Below, piece after piece: positions 11,203 to 22,756 of a stretch of DNA of 64,000 nucleotides (position 1 is its first letter; each line of letters opens with the position of its first letter). Location: assembly GCA_013368315.1 (NCBI GenBank), contig JAACJM010000087.1:1-64000 (forward strand). Direction: 5' to 3'. The DNA is from Tetrapyrgos nigripes (taxonomy: Eukaryota > Basidiomycota > Agaricomycetes > Agaricales > Campanellaceae). The notes under the pieces were generated by a model, which worked only from the letters and a program-made list of their open reading frames with translations, did not search any database and was not told the origin of the DNA. The translations under genes and the position numbers were made by a program.

Positions 11203-13182
11203 TGGGTTGGCCAACAAGATATGGCAAACGTCCTTGTTCTTATTCTCATTCATCAGATGTGTCAGACAAGCCCAGGTCTCGTCGAAGAATGCAGCGGCAT
11301 GTATGCTTTAATCGTTCAAGAAGCCAAACCCCATATGCAGCACCAGACAGCAAGCATGCCTTGAGGCGCACTAGACGAAAACAAAAAACCAATGCATCCA
11401 AATCAAATCATCTGTCCTCCTCTTGTGAGTCCCACAGTCCATCTCCACTCTCCCCACTATCTCCAGACCTTTTGGGTGTCAGCCAATCAACTCACTCAAT
11501 CACTCATCCTGATGACTTCCCTGACAACAATGCTGCTCTCCCATCAAAAACCCAGCTACCAATCTTTCTGAGCTCAGTGCAATTCGGAAAAATACTCAGT
11601 TCACTCTCAATCAAGCTTCTCCAACTCGGAACCATTCACCAGTTGCTCTTGGTTTGCAGGGCATAGACACAAGGAAAACCAGGAGCATTCCTTCATATTC
11701 TTGGGTCCCAAACTTGTGCTGGCTTGATTCATCATTGGAAGCTCTTACATATGCTGTTCAAGGCGAGACATGGAATGAATTTGCTGGGCTTGCTCATCTG
11801 TAGGAAGACAAGGAGGTTCCCAGTCCAGTTTACTATTTATACCTAGCCCTTCAGGCTCATCGTGAGCAGCACCTCACTCATCCTGGGATCAGTGAAGCAC
11901 TCAAGGATATTCAAGACAACTTCCATCATGCTCTTGTATGCACCAAAGCAGTTTCTCAGTCCAGTCATGCCTATCAAGGCTTGTTTGTGAGTTCTGTTTG
12001 CTCTGTATTTTGTGAAATCACATAGTCTTGTTGTGTTAGGGATGGTTACAGGGTCTTATTGTTCCATGAGAGCTCCAAAAGAAGTCAAATTTCAGCAGTA
12101 CTTTGCCATCTGTGAGCAGTGGTTATGGAGATGTCCTGGTGATTCTAATCAGCCTGAGCATGTGCAGATTGATCATCCTCACTGGAAACCTGCTGATTAT
12201 TCATTGGATGGATCTCTGTGTATACCATTCCAAGGCAGTGTTCAAGCATGGTTCTGGTCAGTCACCAAAGCTCAGCAGTACAAAAAAGGTGTTGCTCTTG
12301 ATTTTTGTTGGTGTAAAAAAGATGATGATGTTTTCTGCACAAGCTCAAGTGTCATGTGCTACCAGGTTTTCGTCCACATACCTGTCATTCTCACATTTAA
12401 TGTGCCACCAGGAGGACCAAAATGGAGCTTTCCTAAACTTCTTTATCCTTTGGAGAAGAAGTATGAAAAGAGCAACAGCTTGGTTTATGAACTGGTTGGA
12501 TGTGTCTTTGGCAACAACAGTCATTTCATGTGCCGCACTGTCACAAGCAACTCAAATGGGCAAGCAGCTGTATTTGAATATGATGGCATGAAGCATAATG
12601 GTTATAGCCAATATCTGGGTTCATCAGTAAAACGGTTCATGACTGGATCGACCTGATGAGCTACCTGCCAGCTATGAAACATGCTCTGTTGTGTACCACC
12701 TTAAAGGTGGATGCAAAGCCCAAGGATTCTTCAACTGCCATCAAATGGAGCAAGTCAAGAAACATCTTTCTGTTCTGTACAATGATGCTGTGTCTATTCC
12801 CACATTGATGTGTGCTGGTGCCACAGAAGTATCTAATGACTTCAAGAGTGCCTGGAGCACAAGCAGATCACGTGAATATAGCTTTACATCAGGAGAAGGA
12901 GGCCCACAGGACATGGACATTGATGATGAGAAAGAGAGAGATTCAGAACAGATGGATATTGACAATGATGCAGAGGGAGATATGGAAAGTATGGATGTTG
13001 ATGTTGATGGGAAAGAAATAGATGAGCTAGTCACAGACATGGATGAAGCTCTAGAATCTGGTGAGTGTAAAATTCCTACCTCTGCAACTCCAGCTAGACA
13101 CACCTCTAGATTCAGAGATGTCACTTCCACCAGTAGCAACCATAGATTCAGTGCTGCCACTGTCACCTGTGAAGCACACTGA
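11203..13182 (+). pseudogene. Ubiquitin-hydrolase-like (USP-type) region of the MULE gene, decayed
   Basis: Continues the same gene. A basic Ser/Arg-rich linker (RYGK...SRRRMQRH) is followed, after a frame change near 11580, by SYSWVPNLCWLDSSLEA, which resembles the catalytic Cys box of USP peptidases (N-x-C-W-LD). Then come PVILTFNVPPGGPKWSFPK, YELVGCVFGNNSHFMCR and YDGMKHNGYSQYLG, matching the C-terminal USP core including a candidate catalytic His in the HF motif. An intron lies at about 11989-12040. After this VVYHLKGGCKAQ leads to an Asp/Glu/Met-rich acidic stretch (about 12900-13060). Stops and frameshifts (for example near 11803 and 12650) show decay. The USP assignment rests on motif resemblance only. 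Confidence 0.55.
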
Positions 13183-14241
13183 CAAGTCTAATCATACCAT
13201 GGAAAAGGTAGGTGATGTAAATTTAACATACAGCCTGCTAATTCCAAGTTTCATAGATTGACATAGTAAAGAACTTCTTCAATGTGACTGGACTCACTAG
13301 TGAGTTTAAACATCCAAATAAGATTTGGGAGACCAAGGTAGAATCAAATAATTTGACTGTATTTCTGAATTAAATTATCTTCTTTCAGATTGCTCCAGTG
13401 GTGAATGGCATGATGCATGGAGAGAAATACACATGGAACAGCCACTTCATGATTAAGCAAGAAGACATTGATGATCTTAAGGAGATCAGATCTGGCAATC
13501 CGAGTTTCCTGACCAACTTTGCTCTTCATGGCTACTTTTATGTGTTTGATGAGGACAACTTGAAGAATGTCTACTTGGTTGATCCTGGTCTTGTCTGGCG
13601 TTGGGGAAATGTATGGAGGACAAAAAATAGTACTCAGAAGAAGCTTGAGGAATTGTACAATAAGTACTCAGTGAGGATCTATCTAATCCTTTCAGACCAT
13701 GCATACTTAGAAGTATTGACAGGCTCATTGGCCCTCCCTGCCACAGCTGGTAATTTGGCCAACAGAATTGTAAGGGGGTTATACTATTCTTTGTGTTATG
13801 GATTTTTAGCACAAGGTGCTGCGAGTCTTTGATTCTAGCAGGACAAAAAGCCATCCCATGCTAGATTGGAAGGCAACAGAGTATCAAGAGGCAATTACAG
13901 TGAGTCCAATTTCTTTGTTTGATTTCTTGATGAGATAATTCATAAACTGGGACAGCAATTCCATGGTTGGCTCCAGTTTGAATGCCAAGGTCTAAGCAAT
14001 GGTGATCAAGAGGTTAATGATGGTATGCTGTTGGATGGTTTAAATTATGACTGTTATCCAGAGGTATGCAAACAGGTAACAACAACTTTACCTGCATTAA
14101 ACTTGTTTTACAGGGTTATCCCTATGCTGGAGATGAGAATGATCAGGGAATTTATGCTGTTGCCACTGCCCAACTCCTAATGAAAAGACCTGACTTTGTA
14201 ATGCATGATTTGAGGGAGTACATTGGTCCAGAGACAGCATA

Positions 14242-14451
14242 CAGTGGGTCAAAAAATTGTCCACATGTTTCGCATTTTTGGAAAGATTGCCAATTTAAGC
14301 AATACTGAGTAGAGATATTGAAATGTGGTCAGTGATGGGCAGAACGCCCTTGATAAGAGCTACAATAATCTGTTTTATTTGTCCTATTTGGCTCAAAACT
14401 CATGGAGATATGATTGATTTAAAATGGTATGTCATTTGGACAATTTTTTGA
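14242..14451 (+). repeat. Left 210-bp terminal inverted repeat of the Tc1 element
   Basis: Mirrors 15659-15868 with a few mismatches. The outer end carries TCAAAAAATTGTCC and the inner end carries its reverse complement GGACAATTTTTTGA, so each TIR has two candidate transposase sites facing one another. Confidence 0.9.
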
Positions 14452-14570
14452 GTTGCCACTTCAAAATCAGTATTGTAACTATGTGATGTCTCATAGATGA
14501 CATCATAAGTGGAGTTGTACAATGATGCAATGGCTACATCATAATGATATCATAGCTGCCAGCTGGACCA

Positions 14571-14577
14571 TATATAA
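14571..14577 (+). promoter_or_regulatory. TATA box of the Tc1 transposase gene
   Basis: TATATAA lies 41 bp before ATG 14612. The open frame extends further up to an ATG at 14522, but that would put the TATA box inside the gene, so 14612 is the better start. Confidence 0.65.
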
Positions 14578-14611
14578 GGGCATCCAGTTGTTCTATAGCC
14601 CTCATCAAATC

Positions 14612-15628
14612 ATGAGACCCATCACATCCACCCAGAAAGACAATATCCTCTCTCTCCTCCAAACTTCTGCTTCATCCAGGGAAATCTCTGCTAAAACTGG
14701 GGTATCCAAGTCAAAGATTGCTTCTCTGGCCAAAGAGATGTATCCTGACAAGGAGAACCATCAAGCAGGGCGTCCTAGAAAGCTGTCTACCACTGATGAA
14801 CGTGCTGCTATCCAACAAATCAACACTGGCAAAGCTGAAAATGCTACAGAAGTGGCCAGAAACATCAATCCCCTCCTTGACCAACCTGTCTCCACCCAAA
14901 CCATTCGAAATTCCCTTCTCAGGCATGATGTGGACACATCTAAAACGAAGAAGAAGCCCAAACTCACTGCAGCTCACAGGAAGGCTCGTTTAAACTTTGC
15001 ACAGAAGTACAGAAACTGGACTGTGGATGACTGGAAAAGGGTTATTTGGTCAGATGAGACTAAAATCAATCGATATGGGTCAGATGGACAGCAGTATGTG
15101 TGGGGGAGGAAGGGTGAATCCTTGGGAGAGAGAAATGTGGTGGAAACAGTCAAATTTGGAGGAGGAAATATCATGGTGTGGGGATGTATGGGGTGGGAAG
15201 GAGTTGGAAACATGGCAGAGGTGGAGGGCAGGATGAATGCAGAGCAGTATGTGGACATTTTGGAGAACAACCTTCTGGAGAGCATGGATATTTTGGGTGT
15301 TGATCCAGAGGTGGCCATTTTTCAGCAAGACAATGATCCTAAACACAAGTCAAAACTGGCCACCAAGTGGTTTGAAGACAACAACATCCATTGCATGAGC
15401 TGGCCTGCTCAATCTCCTGACCTGAACCCCATTGAACACCTCTGGACAACCCTCAAACACAAGCTCAATGGATATGACACAGCACCCTCTGGAGTTTGGG
15501 AAATATGGGACAGAGCAGCTGAAAAGTGGGATGAAATCACAGAAGAAGATTGTCAGAAATTGATCAGGAGCATGCCTAGAAGGATTGAGGCTGTGTTGAA
15601 GGCCAAAGGAGGGCATACCAAGTACTGA
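14612..15628 (+). CDS. Tc1-family transposase, intact
   Basis: Encodes a 338-residue DDE transposase that would cut and paste the element at TA sites. Residues 1-110 form the paired helix-turn-helix DNA-binding region, with a GRPRKL AT-hook-like linker at about 53-58. The DDE_3 catalytic core has D148 in WSDET, D240 in QQDNDPKH and E275 in DLNPIEHLW, spaced 34 residues, i.e. DD34E; GGGNIMVWGCMGW is the usual core motif. Length matches typical Tc1 transposases (~340). There are no stops, frameshifts or introns, which makes it the only clearly intact transposase in the window. The start follows the TATA box at 14571; an upstream in-frame ATG at 14522 would add 30 residues of no evident homology. 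Confidence 0.93.
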   Translation: MRPITSTQKDNILSLLQTSASSREISAKTGVSKSKIASLAKEMYPDKENHQAGRPRKLSTTDERAAIQQINTGKAENATEVARNINPLLDQPVSTQTIRNSLLRHDVDTSKTKKKPKLTAAHRKARLNFAQKYRNWTVDDWKRVIWSDETKINRYGSDGQQYVWGRKGESLGERNVVETVKFGGGNIMVWGCMGWEGVGNMAEVEGRMNAEQYVDILENNLLESMDILGVDPEVAIFQQDNDPKHKSKLATKWFEDNNIHCMSWPAQSPDLNPIEHLWTTLKHKLNGYDTAPSGVWEIWDRAAEKWDEITEEDCQKLIRSMPRRIEAVLKAKGGHTKY

Positions 15629-15658
15629 GCTAGCACTTTCTGTATTTTCACTTGCATG

Positions 15659-15868
15659 TCAAAAAATTGTCCAAATGACATACCATTTTAAATCAGTCAT
15701 ATCTCCATGAGTTTTAAGCCAAATAAGACAAAACAGACAGAATATTGTAGCGTTTATCAAGGGCTTTCTGCCCATCACTGACCACATTTTAATATCTCTA
15801 CTCAGTATTGCTTAAATTGGCAATCTTTCCAAAAATGCGAAACATGTGGACAATTTTTTGACCCACTG
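15659..15868 (-). repeat. Right 210-bp terminal inverted repeat of the Tc1 element
   Basis: Inverted partner of 14242-14451; ends GACCCACTG next to the TA duplication. Confidence 0.9.
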
Positions 15869-17906
15869 TATTATGTCTGTGCTCATCTGCTGGAGAATTT
15901 ATGGCGTGTGGATCCAGTGAAGCAAGTTATTTTATCTGTTATATGTTGGACCATAACTTAAGACAGGGTATCAGACAGGACCCAAACAGAGGCAAGCAGT
16001 GCTAATTCAAAGGCAGATCAAGTGGCAGCAAACATAACATTGGTTAAGATTTACATTCATTTGAGCATCTATCTATCTTTATATTAATGCAATGCCACAG
16101 GCTATCCGCAAGATCATTGAAATGCTTCAAAACACCACAGGTGTCAGGTACAATATCACACAAGCCAAGACAGTGCTACAAAAAGGTGGAGAGGTGAGCA
16201 CATCTCATTGAACAGGAATTCAAATCAATAATGCTGCAAAGTTTGAGGCTTTTGTCAATGATCTTCGTAAGGGAAAGAAGATGAAAATCTCCACTGTCAG
16301 CAATCTTCAAGTCGAAGATCTAGAGAGGATTCCAAAAAGATGGATCAATGATGAGCTCATTTCATACTTTCTTTCATTCAAGAACAACGAGTTTGCTGCT
16401 CGCCATGTCTACACTATTACCTCATTGGAGTTTTGTTCGCTTTTAGCATTACTCTGCCCCAATAAAAACCTCCCAGATGATGTGGAGGAACGGATTAACA
16501 ACCCAGATGTAGTACGGCGCATGCAAAAACAGAATGTGAGTCTTAATACTTCCATGCAGTGATCTCTATGGCTCACAATCTACAGCTTCCATGGAGCAAT
16601 CTAAATTCCATGAAACGACTCCTTGTTCCAATTCATATAGACAAGAACTGGATAACTTCAGTCGCTGATTTTGAGAGGGCCATAATTAGTATCTATGATA
16701 GCTATGATCCCCCTCTTGGAACGGACAATAAGTTTTTCCAGGTGAGATCACATTGTATATATGAGGCCTCGTACTAAGAATGATCTACCAGATCTTTAAG
16801 ATCTGGATTGCTGCAGGTATCAAATTTCAGTTGGAAAAGAATGCTGTAATATCTTCCAGTTTTGTGACAAACATGGATGAATGGACTTTGGAAAGCAATC
16901 CTGTGCGATCCCATCAGCTTCTCAAAGTGTCTTCCAGACTGCTAAAAGCTTTTGTAGAGTCATGGCTTCCAAGATAACACTAATGACTGTGGAGTCTTTG
17001 CAATAGGCCACATGCTTTTACTTTCATATCCGCAAACTGTGGATCTGCAGAGCATTGGGACCTACTTGGCTCCATCAGTGGTTCCTATCCTGCGAGCAGA
17101 GCTATTTGCCCTTATCAGAGATAATGCAGTAGAGTCCAGACTAGGTGAGTTGGTCAGCCACGCCATAAATCACTAACATTGTGACTGAATATCCTTACCA
17201 GAGAGGAAAGGGATGGAAGCCCCCTGGAGATGTATGAGGTGAACTCAAAAGACACACGGACAACACGCAGAACAGCACCTAAGACAGAGTCAAAGCCAAC
17301 AAAAAGGTGTGTCACAATACTCTGTACAGGGATACTTGATTTTGAGTGATGTGACAGGAAATTGCTGGATACTAAGCCCGTGTTGCATGACACTCGCCTT
17401 GGAAAATACACCCTTGAATCAGTCAGTGGAAGCTCTCAGGATAACCTTGGGGAGAAATAATTGAAAGTATATACAAGTACTTGTATATATTTTGATATGT
17501 ACCTGTACCTGTACCCGTGATACCCTTACCTGCAACCTGTCAACCCCATACCAAATTCATGTGTCATTGGCTGCTATCAATTGTCACCTTGTCAATTTGG
17601 ATTGACTCTGTATCTTGAGACAACCCCAGCATGAGCTAGAATGTCATTAGGTATCTGAAACTTGGATTACTGACTCTTGTCTCAGTCTATTCTTCTGGAA
17701 AATATTAAAATAGAAGATAGCATTGGCTAAGAATATGTGGCTGAGAATATGAATATTGTCACTTAGGATACTGCATAGCCACAGTGCACCTACCCCAGCA
17801 TCAGTTACAGTGCTGGTAGAACTCTCAAATTTAGAATGCTGACTCTTATTTGAGTCTACCCTTCAGGAAAATACTCAAAAAGAAGGTAGCATTGGCATGT
17901 CTAGGC

Positions 17907-19050
17907 TTAACTACAATATAAATGTTGGGGTTTTGATTTTCTGGCTACATCTCTGGCATGTCTAAATATTTCATTGGCCCACTGCTTTGACCAGGGTCTC
18001 TCCCTGACACGAACAACCTCCTCTGATGACAACCTCAACTCTTCTGCTGTAATCTCCTCCTTGTGATATATCCCACCATAATTCACAACCCTTGCGATGA
18101 AATGTGGCTTCTCATCAAGGAAGAAATAGTGAATTTGTCGGACCAATGAGCCATATGAAGGACCTTTGATGACAGCAAGCAGTCCTTTCTCATGTTTGGT
18201 TTTGGGAGTACTGTGGGATTGGTGATTGACTCAGGATCAACTTGGTGACTGGGATTCCCTGCAAGGAAAACTTGGTGTCCAGATATGGTTACCCAAACAG
18301 TTTCCACATCAAAGGGATCTTGGCCAGAGTTAATACCAACTTCAAGAGTCAGTCCATCAAATCTTGGATGAAGTATCCATGGCTAAAGTGATTTTGAACA
18401 GTGAACATGACTTTGGTACATGCGAGTAATAAGGAGAACACGTACATCTAGAAGTCTGTCTCTCAATGGACTCCAATGTGGGTCGGCAATCAACAACTCC
18501 AGTTCCTCGGGAGAAGGCAATGGGGTCGAGGGACGAGGGGGTATTTCTGCACGAGGAGCAGGAAAATAGCGGGTAGTGAAATACAATTCAACGCATAATA
18601 TCGTTGGAATGTGGACAAAGGGTAAACATCAGCCAAGTATTGGTAGTGCCTATAGAAATGTAGAAAAATAAATGCAATCAGGAGTGCAAGCAAAATACTC
18701 ACTTGCATTCCCTGACATACGCATAATCAACTTGAATGTGTCGACATGCTCGAGGGGCCCCAGCCAAAAGTTCAATGGTCAAGCAAAGTCCAGTATAACT
18801 GTCGTGACATTGAACCTCCTTGACTGTACCAAGGTAAGATCTCCATGGCCCTTTCACAACAATAACTTCCACAGTTAGCCATGGAGGATGTCCTGTGGCC
18901 ATTCTACAACTAAATCAGTATTAATTGGAAATGATTGAGACTGAATCAACAAGAGAGTTACCTCAGAAGGAGCTTGGGGTTTAAAATTAAGTATGCAGAA
19001 ATCCGGTGGTTGGTAAAGGGGTATATCAGAACGGCGGAGGGAGGCTAGAT
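17907..19050 (-). pseudogene. KOW-type gene remnant, minus strand
   Basis: A multi-exon minus-strand gene in pieces. An exon at 18902-18697 reads VEVIVVKGPWRSYLGTVKEV and LLAGAPRACRHIQVDY, with the V-x-x-G-x-x-x-G-x-x-G-x-V pattern of a KOW motif, and ends at a GTGAGT donor. Further exons give PSPEELELLIADPHWSPL, then WILHPRFDGLTLEVGI, and a final stretch with LVRQIHYFFLDEKPHFIARV ending near 17907. A frameshift near 18190 separates the last two blocks. Upstream coding continues to about 19050 behind an intron (about 18909-18960). I recall similar KOW-bearing genes alongside basidiomycete DNA transposons, so it may be an accessory gene of the neighbouring Mutator-like element. That link is inference. 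Confidence 0.45.
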
Positions 19051-19660
19051 TATATATGATTGGGAAATAACAAATTCTTGGAGTAAAATTTGTAATAGTA
19101 GGATCAGTGATTTGCCCTGGCAGCGTAAATCACTGGGAGAGTGGGGCTCCTAACGGATCGGATTCTACTCGGATGCAGATTCATCCGCTGCAGCTCGGAT
19201 GGGTAAAAAAAACAAAATCTCAATCTGGCATCCGCCGATGGCATCCAACAATCTGTCAGATTATTTGCAGATGTCGCGTACCTCTTGCCAAGAGGCGGTT
19301 TTAATTTTTTTACGATTTACAAGTATAAAAGTACCGTATTTGCAGTACACACTTTGGTTTCTTGACCGGTAAGCCTTGGTACAGCTCATGGGCCAACTAT
19401 GTATAAGCCAGGTATGTTTTTCTCGGGCTTAGGAGCGTTGCGTGGAGTCGAAAGTAGTAAATGAAAATAACAGATCCTGTGTAGAGCACCCGTACAGCAC
19501 CTCAGGAAGGCCGGAGCTGATCCAACATCAACCCTCCGCAGGTCATCCTCAGATTGGTTGGATAATATCCCTCGGAATCCGCTAAGAGCAACAACTTCAG
19601 TTGTCGGATGTTGCGGCTATCGCAGCCATTTTATGATGGCTAAGCTGTGGAAAATGACAG
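19051..19660. other. No gene; inverted CGGAT/ATCCG words
   Basis: Contains a short perfect inverted repeat CAGTGATTT...AAATCACTG (about 19107-19132), then scattered CGGATGC/GCATCCG words at 19150-19250 and 19510-19620. This may be another non-autonomous element, but no target duplication was found. Confidence 0.4.
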
Positions 19661-20313
19661 TGCGTAAACGCTATGTAAACGCAAATGTAAACGCAGGTGG
19701 AACGTCATGTAAACGCAAAGTAAACGCTAGCGTCTACAATTTGCGTTGATGTAGACGCTAGCGTTTACTTTGCGTTTACTTTGCGTTTACACGTGCGTTT
19801 ACCGCGCGTCTCGCGTTTCAAAATTTGCGTTCACACTGACGTGTTGCGTTTACAACAATTTTTGAAAGTTTGAGTAATAATAAAGTATATTTGATGGAAT
19901 TTTGATCAGCATATACTTGGTTCAAGAGTGTTTCTTGCTTATATCTGAAAATCTAAAGCTACAAGTCTGAAGTCACTAGCTTGGGAGTGAAGTCTGTACA
20001 TTATACACATGTTATAATACTGGGATGGCTTTCTGGAATACTAAGAACCCATTTCCAAGTTGTATTTAGATGCAAGGCTACGTTTGAGACAGGTCAAATC
20101 ACAAAGGATATTTACTGATTAGATGCTACATAAGTAACTACTTATTGATTACAGGTTGGCCATCTTCAATCAGTCTACCTTGGCCTGGATGATATGAAAC
20201 GCACAATGTAAACGCAAAAGTGAGCCAAGTGTAAACGCAAAACGCAAAAATGTAGACGCTCGCGTTTACGTGCGTTTACATGAAACGCACGGTGTAAACG
20301 CAAAATTACATAG
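19661..20313. repeat. GTAAACGC/GCGTTTAC octamer arrays
   Basis: Two clusters bracket about 330 bp of plain sequence. In the left cluster (19661-19855) five GTAAACGC copies are followed by five GCGTTTAC copies around the palindromic centre GTAAACGCTAGCGTCTAC. The right cluster (20192-20310) has further copies in both orientations. Such arrays resemble subterminal transposase-binding repeats of DNA transposons, so this may be a non-autonomous element. No terminal repeat or target duplication could be fixed. Confidence 0.6.
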
Positions 20314-22756
20314 ACCGGTTGTTTGACTATGCGCAGCGTCTCTCCTCGGAGGAGGAAAAATGCAAAGAAAAATGACGCGCGTTGCGCAGCCCCAAATAAG
20401 GCAGGTCGCTGATGTAAGTGCAACACAACTTTTCGACCACTGACCAGTTCGTATAGCGCACGTGCCATTTCGCACATGATCGTGGCTGCGCAAACTGTCT
20501 ATTTCCACGTAATCTTTCCAGAAAGGTTGCCAGACACCGACCTCCAGCTCAACGTTCCTGACCTCTACCTCATATCTTATGGTGTGTAGTCATCGCCATC
20601 TCGATGCTGACATCTTTGTTGTACAGATTGCGAAGCCTCGTTGAGGTCTCACATCTGAGACCTCTACAACAAACGCTCCCTCCTGCATTGTCAACGCGCC
20701 TCTGGTCTGGGAGACCCTCATACCCCTTCACCAACCCCCTGCTCTCCCTTTCGACAGCTCTTGTAACAAAATCTGTCACTGTTGAGCAGCTCAACAACAT
20801 TCTTACAAGACTCACAATCCTCCTACTTCACATCCTCAAACCTGTGCATCGACAATGCTTCAATGCTCCTCCAGCCCCATATCCTGGACCATTCATCCCT
20901 ACAATCCACTATCCTCACCCCCTATTAGCTGGCACTCGTCAAGCGCTCATTCGGAGTCATCTGGCATGATGGTCGAGAATCTGATGACGTCGTAAACAGT
21001 TTTCTTGGACCAGCTGTAACCAACATGTCCTTGTCTTCTCCCCATTCCTCACTGCGCCCAGGTCCCTTCACCAGTGTTCTGCTCATGATTCCTGCACTTT
21101 TCAACCTACACAATACCAGGGTTGGTCATAGACTAACTAATACCTGTCAGTTCAAACCAAAGTCTGGACTCTGTCAATGCTGGTCTATACTGCGGTCAAC
21201 AGATAACCAAGGAAAGTTTCCTACAGGGTGTTTGCCACCCAGAATGGCAAGGCTGGAAACGGCCAACTGCGGCCAGATGCCATCAGGCAATGGCATGTTC
21301 TGGCAAGGCCTGATCTACTTATTGATCAACTGGTGTCGATCAGCTAAACCCAAAATATATAGTCCAGACCATAGTCAATAGTTGAGCATTGACTCTCTCT
21401 TTTTGCTTTGCCCTCCTTCTCCCCATCTCATATGCATGTTGCTGGAGCCAGACCCAGTTTTACCAACGTTCCCTCCGGTTGGTTGCCAGTGGGTAATCGT
21501 AGACTATATACGTGAGGGAAGCCAAAATGTGTCTCGAAAAATATTACCACACAATGATTGTGCACAGATAAGTGCAGTCTGTTTAAACTGCAATCAGTGT
21601 TCACTGCTCTTCATCCACTGTTATGTTTAATACCATACTTATTTTTCTGATAATACTCTGACAGTAGCAATTACATACTTAATGTAAGAATATTGTGATA
21701 TTAGTAGACTTTATTGAGGGACAGAGGCCTTGTAATTTGCCATGCAAAGCAGTGGCCCCTTTGCCCATCATTTGGAAGGATAGAAGCGGAATCCCACGTA
21801 TTAACGAGACCTGGGAAGATGAACACAGATAGGACATTGAGCCATCATCCCTACTATTCTCTCCCCAAAAGTTTCTCCTTTGTTTCTTTTTTTACAGGCA
21901 TGATCACTATTAATTTTGTCTTTCTATGAACTGACTTCCAACTTCTGCTCTATATGTACTGTATATTTCTCTCGGTATATACCCACCATTCGCCTAGAGA
22001 CCCACGTCCCCTGTACAAGTTTCAGCGCCGTAGCGCTTCCAGGCGGTAGACGGTCTACCCCGCCCTTGCTGGTGGGATGTTACCCCTACTGTCTGGTTGC
22101 TTGCCCTGCTGAATCAGCAAGTGGTTCCACTACTAGTTATCTTCGCACGTACATGTACAGATGTAAAAGTCATTGTGTAACTAGTAGGCAGCGGCGTAAT
22201 CACTCACTCACTCACTCACCTGGATTTCTGGTATTTTTTTCCCCGAAGTTCTGGTAGGTTGTCCGGAAAAACTCAAGCTATTCGATTTGGATACATTTGC
22301 CAGTAGATCTGGATTGTCTAAACACTAAGAGGATGGTGCCAAGAAAAAGACCAACCACAGAAAGCCTACGCGTCACGCATCGTCCAATGTGGTCCCTCCT
22401 ACATCTCAAGGTACGCTCCCTCAAGTCCATTTAAGCTCAACTTTTATACTCATCCTAATGTTATCTTTGCTTGTTCAAGAAAAATTGTGTCTTGTATCAA
22501 CCGTAAACCCATCATACAGTCGTACTTTAGTAATCGTACCGTCCCAGATTAGATTGAGCCGAAGTTCGGAACTAACCCAAAACTAACCGCCTACAACCCA
22601 TTTATGTATCAAAGAACGGAATCGGTAGGAGATCAGCATTCGATAGCCACAGCTTGTAAGCGCCGATTCTATTTCTGCATGAGGAGGAGTAGGAGGAGTG
22701 TATTACCAGGGCTAGGACCACGAACTGATACGCCGGGGGTCCAGGAAGAGATGGAC
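20314..22756. other. No recognisable gene; one GGCC hairpin
   Basis: A 121-codon open frame at 20604-20969 and a 118-codon frame at 21025-21381 show no known motif. GAGGCCTTGTAATTTGCC and GCAGTGGCCCCTT at 21724-21761 form copy 2 of the hairpin at 3221. Around 22030-22065 short palindromes (GCGCCGTAGCGC, GGTAGACGGTCTACC) stand out. Confidence 0.4.

Larger units (their letters stand above)
14242..15868 (+). mobile_element. Complete Tc1/mariner (DD34E) transposon
   Basis: A 1627-bp element bounded by CAGTGGGTC...GACCCACTG and flanked on both sides by the TA target duplication (14240-14241, 15869-15870). It has 210-bp terminal inverted repeats and one intact transposase ORF. It sits inside a coding exon of the Mutator-like gene, whose reading frame is restored if the element and one TA are taken out, so it is younger than that gene's coding phase. 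Confidence 0.95.
13183..17460 (+). pseudogene. C-terminal part of the MULE gene with Ulp1-like protease, split by a Tc1 element
   Basis: Exons continue with KNFFNVTGLTSEFKHPNKIW and VNGMMHGEKYTWNSHFMIK (about 13260-13700). The coding run is broken at LREYIGPETAY by the Tc1 element (14242-15868) and resumes as YVCAHLLENLWRVDPVKQV; removing the element and one TA restores the frame. Near 16300 RIPKRWINDELISYFL, then LLVPIHIDKNWITSVADF, IISIYDSYD and QDNTNDCGVFAIGHM (about 16970) follow the Ulp1/SENP order, the last being the Gln/Cys motif. At the position where Ulp1 has His-Trp this copy has Asn-Trp, so the catalytic His appears lost. The last exon ends GSSQDNLGEK and TAA at 17458-17460. Confidence 0.65.

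Noticed and set aside
14522..14611. Longer N-terminus of the Tc1 transposase
   Set aside because: These 30 codons include the TATA box and precede the usual start; no family similarity.
22030..22120. Possible tRNA or rRNA fragment, because of short stems and GC content
   Set aside because: No cloverleaf, anticodon arm or A/B box order could be assembled.
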